A stretch of DNA of 64,000 nucleotides from Falsirhodobacter xinxiangensis (GCF_004959935.1 NZ_SMYN01000010.1:62247-126246); one strand, 5' to 3'. Shown: positions 8,610 through 19,960, numbered from the stretch's first letter. The notes: generated from the sequence alone by a model not told the origin. A program made the numbers and translations.

Positions 8610-10400
8610 ATGGCAAACAATGTGGTGGATGTGGGCGAGATTCGCTCGCGTCCGATGACCGGAGAGGAGAAGAAGGTGATCCTTGCCTCCTCGGCCGGGA
8701 CGATCTTCGAATGGTATGACTTCTACCTTTACGGCTCGCTTGCCGCGATCATCGGGGCGCAGTTCTTCACCGCGTTCCCCGAGGCGACGCGCAACGTCTT
8801 TGCGCTTCTGGCCTTTGCGGCGGGGTTCATCGTGCGGCCTTTCGGCGCGCTGGTGTTCGGGTCGCTCGGCGATCTGGTCGGGCGGAAATACACGTTCCTG
8901 ATGACGATCCTGATCATGGGCTTTTCGACCTTCCTGGTCGGTCTGCTGCCCGGCTATGCAAGCTGGGGCGTGGCCGCGCCGATCATCCTGATCGTGCTGC
9001 GGATGCTTCAGGGGCTGGCGCTGGGCGGTGAATATGGCGGCGCTGCGGTCTATGTGGCCGAACACGCGCCTGCGAACCGTCGCGGATACTACACCGCGTT
9101 CATCCAGACGACGGCGACGCTGGGGCTGCTGCTGTCGCTGATCGTGATCCTGTGCGTGCAGGGCTATGTCAACGGCAACTATCCCATGGTGGGCGTGGTC
9201 GATCTGCAGGGCAATCCGGTGCTTGGGGCCGATGGCCAGCAGACGATGATCACCGCGTTCAACTCTTGGGGCTGGCGGATTCCGTTCCTTGGGTCGATCT
9301 TCCTGCTGCTGATCTCGCTCTATATCCGGTTGCAGATGGAAGAATCCCCGGCCTTCAAGAAGATGAAGGAAGAGGGCCGCACCTCCAAGGCACCGATGCG
9401 CGAGGCGTTCGGCAACTGGAAGAACGGCAAGATCGCCCTGATCGCGCTGTTCGGCCTGACGGCGGGGCAGGCCGTGGTCTGGTATTCGGGCCAGTTCTAT
9501 GCGCTGTTCTTCGTGCAGAACGTGGTCAAAGTCGACAGCTTCAGCGCCAACGTGTTCGTGGCATGGTCGCTGATCCTCGGCACGGCGGGCTTTTTGTTCT
9601 TCGGATCGCTTTCGGACCGGATCGGGCGCAAGCCGATCATCCTTGCGGGCTGTCTGCTGGCCGCCGTCACCTATTTCCCGGTGTTCGAGCATCTGACCCG
9701 CACCGCCAACCCTGCACTTTACGCGGCGCAGCAAGTGCCGGTGACCGTCACGCACGGGGCCGAGGACTGCTCGTTCCAGTTCAACCCGACGGGGACGGCC
9801 AAGTTCACCTCCAGCTGCGACATCGCCAAGGCGGCGCTGGCCAAGGCCTCGGTGAATTACGATTCCGTCGATGGCAGCGGTGTGACGACCGTGACCATCG
9901 GGGAGACGGTGATCCCGTCCTATGACGGCGCGGCCCTGACCGGCGATGCGCTGGCGGCAGAGAAGGCGCGCTTCGACGGCGCGGTGACGGCGGCGCTGAC
10001 CGAAGCCGGCTATCCGCTGACCGCGGCGGACAACCAGACGGTGGCGAAGGCGAACCACTTCTTCGACATCTTCACCGGCCAGAAGCTGATGATCGTCATC
10101 ACGCTGACCTATCTGATCCTGTTGGTGACGATGGTCTATGGCCCGATTGCCGCGGCGCTGGTGGAGCTGTTCCCGACGCGCATCCGCTATAGCGGCCTGA
10201 GCTTGCCCTATCACATCGGGAACGGCTGGTTCGGGGGGCTGCTGCCTGCGACGGCCTTCGCCATCTCGGCGCAGACCGGCAACATCTATGCCGGCCTGTG
10301 GTATGCGATCGTCGTGGCGCTGATGACGGTGGTGATCGGGACGATCTTCGTGCCGAACGGCACCCACAAGAAGGACATCTTCGCCGACGACAAGGTCTGA
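8610..10400 (+). CDS. MHS-family MFS transporter with large periplasmic insertion
   Basis: A 596-residue proton-coupled symporter. The start of TM1 contains GTIFEWYDFYLYG, the signature of the metabolite:H+ symporter group, and GSLGDLVGRKYTF is the loop 2-3 MFS motif. About 12 membrane segments are visible. Between GRKPIILAGC (about residue 340) and the next helix pair lies a hydrophilic insert of roughly 120 residues that includes two Cys, which explains the unusual length. GGGAGGGATGCCAG precedes the ATG. Position after acs-adk suggests uptake of acetate or another short organic acid; this is inference. Confidence 0.85.
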   Translation: MANNVVDVGEIRSRPMTGEEKKVILASSAGTIFEWYDFYLYGSLAAIIGAQFFTAFPEATRNVFALLAFAAGFIVRPFGALVFGSLGDLVGRKYTFLMTILIMGFSTFLVGLLPGYASWGVAAPIILIVLRMLQGLALGGEYGGAAVYVAEHAPANRRGYYTAFIQTTATLGLLLSLIVILCVQGYVNGNYPMVGVVDLQGNPVLGADGQQTMITAFNSWGWRIPFLGSIFLLLISLYIRLQMEESPAFKKMKEEGRTSKAPMREAFGNWKNGKIALIALFGLTAGQAVVWYSGQFYALFFVQNVVKVDSFSANVFVAWSLILGTAGFLFFGSLSDRIGRKPIILAGCLLAAVTYFPVFEHLTRTANPALYAAQQVPVTVTHGAEDCSFQFNPTGTAKFTSSCDIAKAALAKASVNYDSVDGSGVTTVTIGETVIPSYDGAALTGDALAAEKARFDGAVTAALTEAGYPLTAADNQTVAKANHFFDIFTGQKLMIVITLTYLILLVTMVYGPIAAALVELFPTRIRYSGLSLPYHIGNGWFGGLLPATAFAISAQTGNIYAGLWYAIVVALMTVVIGTIFVPNGTHKKDIFADDKV

Positions 10401-10718
10401 TTATTCGACCGTTACTGCGGTGTAGTGCACCAGATCGAAGCTGATGTTCACTGCAAGGGCCGAGGGGGCCGCCACATGCGGGCGGATCACCTCGGCCAAT
10501 TTCTTGCCAAGCTCTGCCGCATAGGCCGCGTCGCGGTGCGGTTTGGGCAGCAGCGACAGGCGCAGGAAGACGTGGCTGTGATGCCCGTCGACCGGATGCA
10601 GGCGGCCCTTGCACACGCCCGCCGCGGTGTCGAAAGCGGCGATGGCCCCCTCGATCTCGGCCAGCACGGAAGCGGGGAGGGTTCTGTCCTTGGTAAAGTA
10701 GAGGTCGGCCTGCGGCAT
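10401..10718 (-). CDS. 5-carboxymethyl-2-hydroxymuconate isomerase-like tautomerase
   Basis: A 105-residue protein of the CHMI/4-OT tautomerase superfamily. After Met removal Pro2 (MPQADLYF) would be the catalytic base. The C-terminal INISFDLVHYTAV strand and HVFLRLSLL match CHMI-like proteins. No homoprotocatechuate pathway genes are near, so the physiological substrate is open. The ribosome site GGAGTGAACC overlaps the end of truA, with 3 bases between the genes, so it is the distal gene of a truA operon. Confidence 0.75.
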   Translation of the reverse strand: MPQADLYFTKDRTLPASVLAEIEGAIAAFDTAAGVCKGRLHPVDGHHSHVFLRLSLLPKPHRDAAYAAELGKKLAEVIRPHVAAPSALAVNISFDLVHYTAVTVE

Positions 10719-10721
10719 GGT

Positions 10722-11498
10722 TCACTCCTTTGCAAATGGATCGGTGGGGTATCCTACCCCCGTCAGGTAAAGCCCCTGCGGCGGGCAGACGGGGCCACAG
10801 GCGGCGCGGTCCGCCGCGTCCAGCACGTCCTTCACGCGGTCCGGGTGCCATGCGCCCGCGCCGACCCGTTCCAGCGTGCCGACGATCGACCGGACCTGAT
10901 TGTGCAGGAAACTGCGGGCGCGCAGGCGAAAGCGGTATTCGGTGCCGGCGGGCAGGGCGACGTCCTCGATCGTGATCTCGTCGATGGTCTTTACCGGCGA
11001 TTTCGCCTGGCACATCGTGCTGCGGAAGGTGGTGAAATCGTGCAGCCCGATCAGATGCGCCGCCCCTTGCCGCATCGCTTCGGCGTTCAGCGGGTGGCCG
11101 ACCTGCCAGGCCAGCCCCCGGTCATGGGTCAGCGGCGCGCGGCGGGCGATCAGGCGGAACAGATACCGCCGCTCGACGGCCGAGAACCGCGCGTGAAAAT
11201 CGTCCGGCACGAGGGCGCAGAGGGTGATCGCAACAGGCAGCGGTTTCAGGTGCTGGTTCAGCGCGCCCATCAGGCGGAACGGGTCCCAATCCTTCGACAG
11301 ATCGCAATGCGCGACCTGTCCGGTGCCATGGACGCCCGCATCCGTGCGACCCGCGGCGGCGATGGTGTGCGGCCCCGGCTCCAGCCGTGCCAGCGCATCC
11401 TCGATGGCGCCCTGAACCGAGGGCTGGCCCTGCGCCTGCCGCTGCCAGCCGTTGAACGGGCCGCCGTCGTAATCCACCATCATCGCATATCTGGGCAT
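10722..11498 (-). CDS. truA: tRNA pseudouridine(38-40) synthase
   Basis: A 258-residue pseudouridine synthase modifying the tRNA anticodon stem. The catalytic aspartate is Asp53 in [17 protein letters not shown]-type and YLFRL strands and the C-terminal FLHNQVR segment with VGxG are typical. The start chosen is MPRYAMM, which matches the family N-terminus; an in-frame ATG five codons upstream gives MVAGA and is less likely. Length is normal. The divergent YcjX-like gene starts 79 bases away. Confidence 0.95.
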   Translation of the reverse strand: MPRYAMMVDYDGGPFNGWQRQAQGQPSVQGAIEDALARLEPGPHTIAAAGRTDAGVHGTGQVAHCDLSKDWDPFRLMGALNQHLKPLPVAITLCALVPDDFHARFSAVERRYLFRLIARRAPLTHDRGLAWQVGHPLNAEAMRQGAAHLIGLHDFTTFRSTMCQAKSPVKTIDEITIEDVALPAGTEYRFRLRARSFLHNQVRSIVGTLERVGAGAWHPDRVKDVLDAADRAACGPVCPPQGLYLTGVGYPTDPFAKE

Positions 11499-11577
11499 GG
11501 CGCCTGCTACCATGCCGCGCCGGGGCTACACAAGCGGTGCGCCGCCGCCTACATTCCGAACGTCAAAGGAGAATAGC

Positions 11578-12987
11578 GTGGTCCTGAACACCCTTGCCGA
11601 CACATTGGGCCGCAGCGTCAGCGGCACGGCCGCCAGCCTTGGCGGGCTGTTTGCCGATACCACGATCCGGCTGGGGGTCACAGGGTTGTCGCGGGCGGGC
11701 AAGACGGTGTTCATCACCGGGCTGGTCGCCAACCTGCTGGACCGGGGGCGGATGCCGCAGCTGAAGGCGAATGCGCGGATCGAGTCGGTCTGGCTGCAGC
11801 CCCAGCCCGACATGACCCTGCCACGCTTCGATTACGAGAACCATCTTGCCGCGCTGACGGGCGACGATCCGCGCTGGCCGGACTCGACCCGGTCGGTGTC
11901 CGAACTGCGCCTGTCGTTCAAGGTGCGTCCCTCGGGGCTGCTGGCGGGGCTGCAAGGGATGCAGACGGTGCATCTGGACATCATCGACTATCCGGGCGAA
12001 TGGCTGCTGGACCTGTCGCTGCTGGAGAAGTCGTTCGAGGAGTGGTCCGATGCCACCTTCGCCCGCATTGCGAAACGGGCGCAGGCGCGGGCGTTTCTGG
12101 CGCAGGCGCGGGCCGAGGATGGATCGCTGCCGCTGGAGGAAGTGCGCGCGCAGGCGCTGGCGGCCAGCTTCACCGATTACCTGAACGCGGCGCGAAAGGA
12201 CGGATATTCCGACTGCACGCCGGGGCGGTTCCTGCTTCCGGGCGATCTGGCCGGATCGCCGGTGCTGACCTTCGCGCCTTTGCCCAAACCCGCCGATCCC
12301 AAACGCGGCAGCCTGTGGCGCGAGATGGAGCGGCGATACGAGGGATACAAGGACAAGGTCGTCCGCCGCTTTTTCCGCAACCATTTCGCGCGGATCGACC
12401 GGCAGGTGGTGCTGGTCGACGGGCTGGGCGCGATCCATGCCGGCCCGCAGGCGCTGGAGGATCTGCGCCGCACGATGGCCGAGATCCTGCATGCGTTCCG
12501 CCCCGGTGCGAACAGCTTCCTGTCGCAGATCCTGCTGGGCAAGCGGGTGGAGCGCATCTTGTTCGCCGCGACCAAGGCCGACCATATCCATCATACACAG
12601 CATCCTGCGCTGACCTCGATCATGGAGGCGCTTCTGCGCGAGGCGCGGGATCGGGCATCGTTCGCAGGTGCGCAGACGGCGGCCATGTCTTTGGCATCCC
12701 TGCGTGCGACGGTCGAGGAAACGGTGACGCGCCACGGCCAGACGGTCGAGGCGGTGCGCGGGCGGCTGCTGGGTTCGGACCGGCAGGCGGCGATGTATCC
12801 GGGTGAATTGCCGACCGACCCCGCACGGCTGTTGTCCCCCGCGCGCGAGGGGGCGGAGCGCTGGCTGGATGCCGAATTTTCGCTGATGGGGTTTGCCCCC
12901 GCCCGCGTGAACCTGCGGCCCGGCGAGGGGCCGCCCCATATCCGCCTTGATCGCGCGGCAGAGTTCCTGATCGGAGACCGGCTATGA
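11578..12987 (+). CDS. YcjX-like P-loop GTPase/ATPase family protein
   Basis: A 469-residue member of the YcjX family. The Walker A motif TGLSRAGKT is at about 35-43, DIIDYPGEWLLDL near 140 is the Walker B-like region, and ATKADHIH near 345 resembles a G4 motif. GTG at 11578 is the start because AAAGGAGA is placed 5-10 bases before it. It overlaps the following YcjF-type gene by 4 bases. The pair is conserved in proteobacteria and linked to envelope stress in enterics; the molecular role is unknown. Confidence 0.9.
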   Translation: MVLNTLADTLGRSVSGTAASLGGLFADTTIRLGVTGLSRAGKTVFITGLVANLLDRGRMPQLKANARIESVWLQPQPDMTLPRFDYENHLAALTGDDPRWPDSTRSVSELRLSFKVRPSGLLAGLQGMQTVHLDIIDYPGEWLLDLSLLEKSFEEWSDATFARIAKRAQARAFLAQARAEDGSLPLEEVRAQALAASFTDYLNAARKDGYSDCTPGRFLLPGDLAGSPVLTFAPLPKPADPKRGSLWREMERRYEGYKDKVVRRFFRNHFARIDRQVVLVDGLGAIHAGPQALEDLRRTMAEILHAFRPGANSFLSQILLGKRVERILFAATKADHIHHTQHPALTSIMEALLREARDRASFAGAQTAAMSLASLRATVEETVTRHGQTVEAVRGRLLGSDRQAAMYPGELPTDPARLLSPAREGAERWLDAEFSLMGFAPARVNLRPGEGPPHIRLDRAAEFLIGDRL

Positions 12988-13970
12988 AAAAACCCCTGAT
13001 CGTCGATTGGGAGGATGCGGCCGATCCGTCGATCGCACCGCCGGTGCCGGATACGGTCGCCTTGCAGACGGTGATGCGGGTGGGGGCGAAGCGGCCCTCG
13101 CGTCTGTGGAAGTTCGCGCTTTGGGCCTTCGGGGCGGCGTTCAGCTTCGTTCTGTCGGTCGCAGCCTATGATTTCGTGGCGACGCTGCTGTCGCGCAATA
13201 CCGTGCTGGGGGCGGTGGCCTTCGCGTTGCTGGGGCTGGCGGCGCTGGCGGCGTTCATGCTGGCGGGGCGCGAGGCACTTGCCTATCTGCGGCTGGGGCG
13301 GCTGGACCGCCTGCGCGTGCGGGCCGAGGAGGCGCGGGTGACGGCGGATGTCAAGGCCGCGCGGTCGGTGGTGCAGGGGATCGAGGCGCTTTATGCCCAC
13401 CGACCCGAGATGAAGGGCAGCGTTGCGGCGCTGCGCGAGCGGCAGGCGGATGTGTTCGACGCCGACGCGTTGCTGGCGATGACCGAACTGGAACTGCTGG
13501 CCCCGCTGGATCAGGCGGCGCGGCGCGAGATCGAAGCGGCGGCGCGGCAGGTGGCGACGGTGACGGCGCTGGTGCCGGTGGCGCTGGCCGATGTGGCGAC
13601 GGCGCTTTATGCGAACCTGCGGATGGTGAGGCGGATTGCCGAGATCTATGGCGGGCGGGCCGGGAACGTCGGGTCATTGAAGCTGATGCAGCGGGTGTTC
13701 GGCTATCTGGTGGCGACGGGCGCGCTGGCGGTGGGGGATGACCTGATCGGGTCGGTCGCGGGTGGGGGGCTCTTGTCCCGCGTGTCGCGCCGGTTCGGCG
13801 AGGGGGTCATCAACGGCGCGCTGACGGCGCGGATCGGGGTGGCGGCGATGGAATTGTCGCGCCCCATGGCCTTCCATTCCGCGCCGAAGCCGAAGATCCC
13901 GAACCTTTTGTCGCGATCCTTGACCGGGCTGTGGGAGAAGGCGGAAGCGGAGGCTCCCGCCACTCGTTGA
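12984..13970 (+). CDS. YcjF-like membrane protein (TIGR01620/DUF697)
   Basis: A 328-residue protein with two membrane helices (about 45-65 and 72-95), a charged helical region and a C-terminal domain with a further hydrophobic segment (VPVALADVATALYANL) typical of DUF697. ATGA overlap with the YcjX-type gene indicates translational coupling and a physical partnership. The last 25 residues are basic and proline-rich. Function is unknown. Confidence 0.88.
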   Translation: MKKPLIVDWEDAADPSIAPPVPDTVALQTVMRVGAKRPSRLWKFALWAFGAAFSFVLSVAAYDFVATLLSRNTVLGAVAFALLGLAALAAFMLAGREALAYLRLGRLDRLRVRAEEARVTADVKAARSVVQGIEALYAHRPEMKGSVAALRERQADVFDADALLAMTELELLAPLDQAARREIEAAARQVATVTALVPVALADVATALYANLRMVRRIAEIYGGRAGNVGSLKLMQRVFGYLVATGALAVGDDLIGSVAGGGLLSRVSRRFGEGVINGALTARIGVAAMELSRPMAFHSAPKPKIPNLLSRSLTGLWEKAEAEAPATR

Positions 13971-14003
13971 CGCGCTTCGCGCATCGCCTCGACGTTGGGC
14001 CGG

Positions 14004-14022
14004 GCCGGAGCTTCGCTCCGGC
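14004..14022. terminator. Perfect hairpin between convergent genes
   Basis: An 8-bp perfect stem (GCCGGAGC, loop TTC, GCTCCGGC) sits between the YcjF-like gene and the MBL-fold hydrolase gene, which end towards each other. No T-run follows on either strand, so it is at best a weak intrinsic terminator or an RNA 3'-end stabiliser serving both transcripts. Confidence 0.4.
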
Positions 14023-14919
14023 TTAGAGGTCGAATTGATAGGTCGCGGGCATGTAGCGGAAATTGTCGCCGTCGCGCGCGACATAGCCCACGGCGGGGAA
14101 GGGCATGTGATAGCCGATGAAGGGCAGGCGTTCATCCGCGATCATGCCGAAGATGCGCCTGCGCGTTGCGGCGGCGGCGGCCTTGTCCATGTCAAAGCGC
14201 ACCTCCCAATCCGGACGGCCCAGCGAGAAGGCGTAGTGGTTCGCGGTGTCGGCGGTCAGGATCAGGCGCCGGCCTTCGGATTGCAGGTCGAACGCCATGT
14301 GCCCGGGGGAATGGCCGAACGCCTCGATCGCGGTGATGCCGGGGGCGACCTCCTGATCGCCATCCAGCAGGGTGAAGGCATCGGCGAAGGGGCGGACCTT
14401 GGCGTCGAAGGTCTCGTTCCCGGCGCCCAGCCAATATTCCATCTCCACCCGCCCGGTCACGAGGTTGGCGTTGGCAAAGGTCAGCGTGCCGCCTTCCGAC
14501 AGCCCGCCGATATGGTCTCCGTGCATGTGGGTGATGACGACGGTGGTGATGCTGGCGGGGTCGATGGCGGCAGCCTCCAGCGCGGCCAGAAGGCCGGCAG
14601 GGTTCGCGCCGGTGTCGAACAGGATCACCTCGGACCCGGCCTCGACCAGGACGGGGGTGTAGTAGGACATCGCACGATCGGCAGGCAGGAAGTTTTCGGC
14701 GGCGAAGGCTGCGAATTCTTCGGGCGGGGCATTCAGCGCGAAGGTGCCCACCGGCTCGGACGCCTGCGATCCGGCCAGCAGCGCAGTCACGCGAAAGCTG
14801 CCCAGCGTCAGGCTGCGGGACAGTGCGGGCGGCGGGGCGGTCTGCGCGCGGGCGGCCATGGGGGTCAGGGTTGCAAGCGGCATCGCGGCTCCGGTCAGGA
14901 TGGCCTGGCGTCGGTTCAT
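14023..14919 (-). CDS. Exported MBL-fold metallohydrolase
   Basis: A 298-residue protein with an N-terminal MNRRQAIL twin-arginine-like signal ending about residue 25. The metallo-beta-lactamase fold is shown by ILFDTG near 100, HMHGDH at 131-136 (metal ligands), a downstream GHSPGH and TADT (third metal site), and a final GYHMPFP. AGGAGGAACGAC fixes the start. It lies 10 bases after the metallopeptidase gene on the same strand. Exported MBL hydrolases of this type include quorum-quenching lactonase-like and other hydrolases; the substrate is not predictable. Confidence 0.88.
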   Translation of the reverse strand: MNRRQAILTGAAMPLATLTPMAARAQTAPPPALSRSLTLGSFRVTALLAGSQASEPVGTFALNAPPEEFAAFAAENFLPADRAMSYYTPVLVEAGSEVILFDTGANPAGLLAALEAAAIDPASITTVVITHMHGDHIGGLSEGGTLTFANANLVTGRVEMEYWLGAGNETFDAKVRPFADAFTLLDGDQEVAPGITAIEAFGHSPGHMAFDLQSEGRRLILTADTANHYAFSLGRPDWEVRFDMDKAAAAATRRRIFGMIADERLPFIGYHMPFPAVGYVARDGDNFRYMPATYQFDL

Positions 14920-14929
14920 GTCGTTCCTC

Positions 14930-15325
14930 CTATTCCCACCACGGGTCGATGGCGGCGATGTCATCGTCGCTCCATCCGAAATGATGCGCGAATTCGTGAA
15001 CGGTGACATGGGTGACCAGTTCCCGCAGGGTCACGTTTCCGCGATCCACCCATTCGTCAAGGATCGCGCGCCGGAACAACCACACCGTATCCGGCCCCAT
15101 CGGCTGGTCCATCACCGATTTTTCCGTCAGCGGGATGCCGTCGTAAAGGCCGGTCAGCTCGAACGGGTCCTCGATGCCGAGGCCCGCCAGCATGTCCTGC
15201 GGCGCGAAGTCTTCGACGCGCAGGACGACCTTCGCCGCCTGTGCCTGCCACGGGGCGGGCAGGGCGGCGACGGTTTCGTGGGCAAGCGTTTCGATGGTGG
15301 AAAGGTCGGGGGCTGTCTGATCCAT
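14930..15325 (-). CDS. Zincin-like metallopeptidase family protein
   Basis: A 131-residue protein with HVTVHEFAHHFGWSDDDI near the C-terminus; HEFAH at 110-114 is the HExxH zinc-protease signature. It matches the small cytosolic 'metallopeptidase family' (COG3824/DUF1025-type) in length and motif position. The start at MDQTAPD is chosen over an upstream ATG because the extra residues are not family-like. It is first in a two-gene unit with the MBL hydrolase. The peptidase substrate is unknown. Confidence 0.85.
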   Translation of the reverse strand: MDQTAPDLSTIETLAHETVAALPAPWQAQAAKVVLRVEDFAPQDMLAGLGIEDPFELTGLYDGIPLTEKSVMDQPMGPDTVWLFRRAILDEWVDRGNVTLRELVTHVTVHEFAHHFGWSDDDIAAIDPWWE

Positions 15326-16918
15326 GCCGCCAGAGATAGCGGCGCGGCGGGCGCTTGTCATCAAAGGGTCACGACCCTAGGCTTATCGGGGGCGAAAAAC
15401 GAAAGTTTCCCATGGACGTGGCAGATATCTTCATCATCGGTGGCGGGATCAACGGCACCGGAATCGCGCGCGACGCGGCGGGGCGGGGGCTGAAGGTGGT
15501 CCTTGCCGAACAGGGCGATCTGGCGCAGGCCACCTCGTCATCCTCGACCAAGCTGTTCCATGGCGGGCTGCGGTATCTGGAGTATTTCGAGTTCCATCTG
15601 GTGCGCGAGGCCCTGCGCGAGCGCGAGACGCTGCTGGTCGCGATGCCGCATATCAGCTGGCCGATGCGCTTCGTGCTGCCTTACAGCGAGGGGATGCGGT
15701 TCGAGGGGACGACCCCGACCTCGCGCCTGATGCCCTGGACCAAGGGTCGGCGTCCGGCATGGCTGATCCGGCTGGGCCTGTGGCTGTATGACAATCTGGG
15801 CGGGCGAGAGATCCTGCCGGGAACGCGGCGGGTGGATCTGCGGACCGATCCGCTGGGCGCGCCGCTGAAGGACGAATTCAAGCTGGCCTTCGAATATTCC
15901 GACGCATGGGTGGACGATGCGCGGCTGGTGGTGCTGAACGCCCGCGATGCGGCGGCGCGGGGGGCGCGGGTGCTGACCCGCACGCCTGTGACCGCAGCGC
16001 GCCGCGAGGGCGGCGTCTGGCGGGTGGAGACCGAGGGCGGTGTCTTTCACGCCCGCGCCTTGGTCAATGCGGGCGGGCCTTGGGTGGACAAGGTGATCGC
16101 GGATACGGGCGTGGCCACTACCGAACGCATCCGTCTGGTGCGCGGCAGCCATATCGTCGTGCCGAAGCTGCACGATCACGACCGCGCCTATTTCTTCCAG
16201 GGCGAGGATGGGCGCATCATCTTCGCGATTCCATACGAGCAGGACTTCACCCTGATCGGCACCACGGATCAGGAACATCGCGGCGATCCTTCGGCAGCGG
16301 TCTGCACACCCGAGGAGCAGGAGTATCTGTGCGCCTTCGCCTCGCGCTATTTCAAGGTGCCGGTGACGCGGGATCAGGTGGTCTGGACCTATTCCGGTGT
16401 GCGCCCGCTTTATGATGACGGTGCGAAATCGGCCACGGCGGCGACGCGCGAATATGTGCTGTCGTTGAACGAGGATGGCCCGCCGCTGCTGAATGTGTTC
16501 GGCGGCAAGATCACGACCTATCGGCGGTTGGCGGAAAACGCGATGGCGAAGCTCTCGCCGTTCTTTCCCCATGCGACGGGCGACTGGACGGCCAAGGTGG
16601 CGCTGCCCGGCGGCGATTTCCCGGTGACCGAGGTGGCGGAGCTGCGCGAGGTGATCCGTCGCCGCTATCCTTTCCTTTCGGGGGCGTGGGCGGCGCGGCT
16701 GACGCGCACCTATGGCACCGAGGTTTGGCAGGTCCTGGGCGACGTGGCCGAGGCGGCCGAACTGGGCCGCGATTTCGGCGCGACGCTGACCGAAGCGGAG
16801 GTGCGCTGGCTGATGGCCCGCGAATATGCCCGCACCGCCGAGGATGTGATCTGGCGGCGCACCAAGCTTGGGCTACGGTTGACAGCGGCGCAGGTGGAGG
16901 CGCTGAGGGAGTATATGG

Positions 16919-18364
<1,446 letters not shown>

Positions 18365-18407
18365 GGCACCCGCGCTACCTTTCGCGGCAGCAGAGGAGGT
18401 CTGTGCG

Positions 18408-18758
18408 ATGTATGTCGATGGTTTCGTGATCCCCGTCCCGACCGACCGGATCGAGGATTACCGCGAGATGGCCGAACTGGGCGCGACGGTTTGGATGGAA
18501 CACGGCGCGATCAGCTATGTCGAGGCCTGTGCCGATGACGTCCCGCAGGGAGAGGTCACGTCCTTTCCCATGGCGGTGAAGCTGGAGCAGGGCGAGGTGG
18601 TGTTCTTTTCCTGGATCACCTATCGCGACCGGGCGCATCGGGACGAGGTGAACCGCAAGGTCATGGAAGACCCGCGCATGAATTGCGAACCCGACACTGC
18701 ACCTTTCGAGGCGAAACGCATGATCTATGGCGGGTTCACGGCGATGGTCCAACGCTGA
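18408..18758 (+). CDS. DUF1428 family protein
   Basis: A 116-residue small alpha/beta protein with the family start MYVDGFVIPVP and the DPRM and KRMIYGGF segments; ferredoxin-like (dimeric alpha-beta barrel) fold expected. GGAGG lies 8 bases before the ATG. Function is not known. It follows glpK by 43 bases and may be cotranscribed. Confidence 0.85.
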   Translation: MYVDGFVIPVPTDRIEDYREMAELGATVWMEHGAISYVEACADDVPQGEVTSFPMAVKLEQGEVVFFSWITYRDRAHRDEVNRKVMEDPRMNCEPDTAPFEAKRMIYGGFTAMVQR

Positions 18759-18852
18759 ATGTCGGAAAGCGCGGCATGGATGTCGCGCGATGTGATTGCA
18801 CCGGACGGCTCCCGGCGGCATGGTCCGCATCGGAGTTGACCAAGGATAGCCG

Positions 18853-19737
18853 ATGACCCGCCATGTCTTGACCGTTCAGTGCCCGTCCCGCCGCGGGATC
18901 GTCGCCGCCATCTCGGGCTTTCTGGCCGAGCAGGGGTGCAACATCACGGATTCGGCGCAGTTCGATGACGAGCTGACGGGGATGTTCTTCTGCCGTGTCA
19001 GCTTCGTGCCCGAAACGGGCGCGGCGCTTCCGGCGCTGCGTGACGGTTTTGCGCCCGTCGCTTCGGATTTCGACATGGAATGGGCGATCCATGACGGCGC
19101 GCACCGGATGAAGGTGCTGCTGATGGTGTCGAACTTCGGCCATTGTCTGAACGACCTTTTGTATCGCTGGCGGATCGGGGCGCTGCCGATCGACATTGTG
19201 GGTGTGGTGTCGAATCACATGACCTATCAGAAGGTGGTGGTGAACCACGATCTGCCGTTCCACCACATCAAGGTGACGAAGGAAAACAAGCCCGATGCCG
19301 AAAAGCGCCTTCTGGCGCTGGTCGAGGATTCGGGGGCGGAACTGGTGGTGCTTGCCCGTTACATGCAGGTTCTGTCGGATGCGTTCTGCGAGAAGATGTC
19401 GGGACGGATCATCAACATCCACCATTCCTTCCTGCCGTCGTTCAAGGGGGCAAATCCCTACAAGCAGGCGTTCGAGCGGGGGGTGAAGCTGATCGGGGCG
19501 ACGTCGCATTACGTCACCGCCGATCTGGACGAAGGCCCGATCATCGAGCAGGACATCGTGCGGATCACCCATGCCCAGTCGGCCGAGGATTACGTCTCGC
19601 TTGGCCGGGATGTCGAGGCGGCGGTGCTGAGCCGCGCGATCCACGCGCATATCCACCATCGGGTGTTCATGTCGGGGAACAAGACCGTGGTGTTTCCGGC
19701 ATCGCCCGGCAGCTATGCCTCGGAACGGATGGGGTAG
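18853..19737 (+). CDS. purU: Formyltetrahydrofolate deformylase
   Basis: A 294-residue hydrolase releasing formate from 10-formyl-THF. The N-terminal ACT domain (about 1-85) contains CPSRRGIVAAISGFL. The catalytic formyltransferase-like domain shows NIHHSFLPSFKGA (Asn and His catalytic) and SHYVTADLDEGPII (catalytic Asp). Length is standard. It balances C1-folate pools and supplies formate; here it stands alone. Confidence 0.95.
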   Translation: MTRHVLTVQCPSRRGIVAAISGFLAEQGCNITDSAQFDDELTGMFFCRVSFVPETGAALPALRDGFAPVASDFDMEWAIHDGAHRMKVLLMVSNFGHCLNDLLYRWRIGALPIDIVGVVSNHMTYQKVVVNHDLPFHHIKVTKENKPDAEKRLLALVEDSGAELVVLARYMQVLSDAFCEKMSGRIINIHHSFLPSFKGANPYKQAFERGVKLIGATSHYVTADLDEGPIIEQDIVRITHAQSAEDYVSLGRDVEAAVLSRAIHAHIHHRVFMSGNKTVVFPASPGSYASERMG

Positions 19738-19753
19738 GGGGCGCGGCCCTCAA

Positions 19754-19769
19754 GCCCCCATCCGGGGGC
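19754..19769. terminator. GC hairpin between convergent purU and small ORF
   Basis: GCCCCC-ATCC-GGGGGC forms a 6-bp perfect stem 16 bases after the purU stop and downstream of the convergent small gene. There are few Ts afterwards, so intrinsic termination is plausible but weak. Confidence 0.35.
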
Positions 19770-19807
19770 CATCGGCCCGCGCCGCTGCCGCGGTCTTGTG
19801 GCAGCGG

Positions 19808-19960
19808 TCATTCATCCTTGGGATCGGCGTTCTCTGGCTCATCGTCCGGCGCGGGAGGCTTGGGCTTCCATGCGCCGCGACGGACGGATGCTTTCGGGCT
19901 GGCCTTCTGGGCCAGAAAAGCAGTGAGATCAAAGGGCGGTTTCGAGCTGAACATTCCCAT
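19808..19960 (-). CDS. Small unannotated-type protein, 50 residues
   Basis: A 50-codon frame preceded by a strong AAGGAGG seven bases before its ATG. The product begins MGMFSSKPPFDLTAFLAQ, continues with a Lys/Arg-rich stretch (KASPKASVRRGAWKPKP) and ends in an acidic Pro-Asp-Glu tail. The bipolar basic/acidic composition and clear ribosome site argue that it is translated. A TATATA-like box lies about 50 bases upstream in the 92-base gap to ychF. No family recognised. It may be a small cytosolic protein; function unknown. Confidence 0.6.
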   Translation of the reverse strand: MGMFSSKPPFDLTAFLAQKASPKASVRRGAWKPKPPAPDDEPENADPKDE

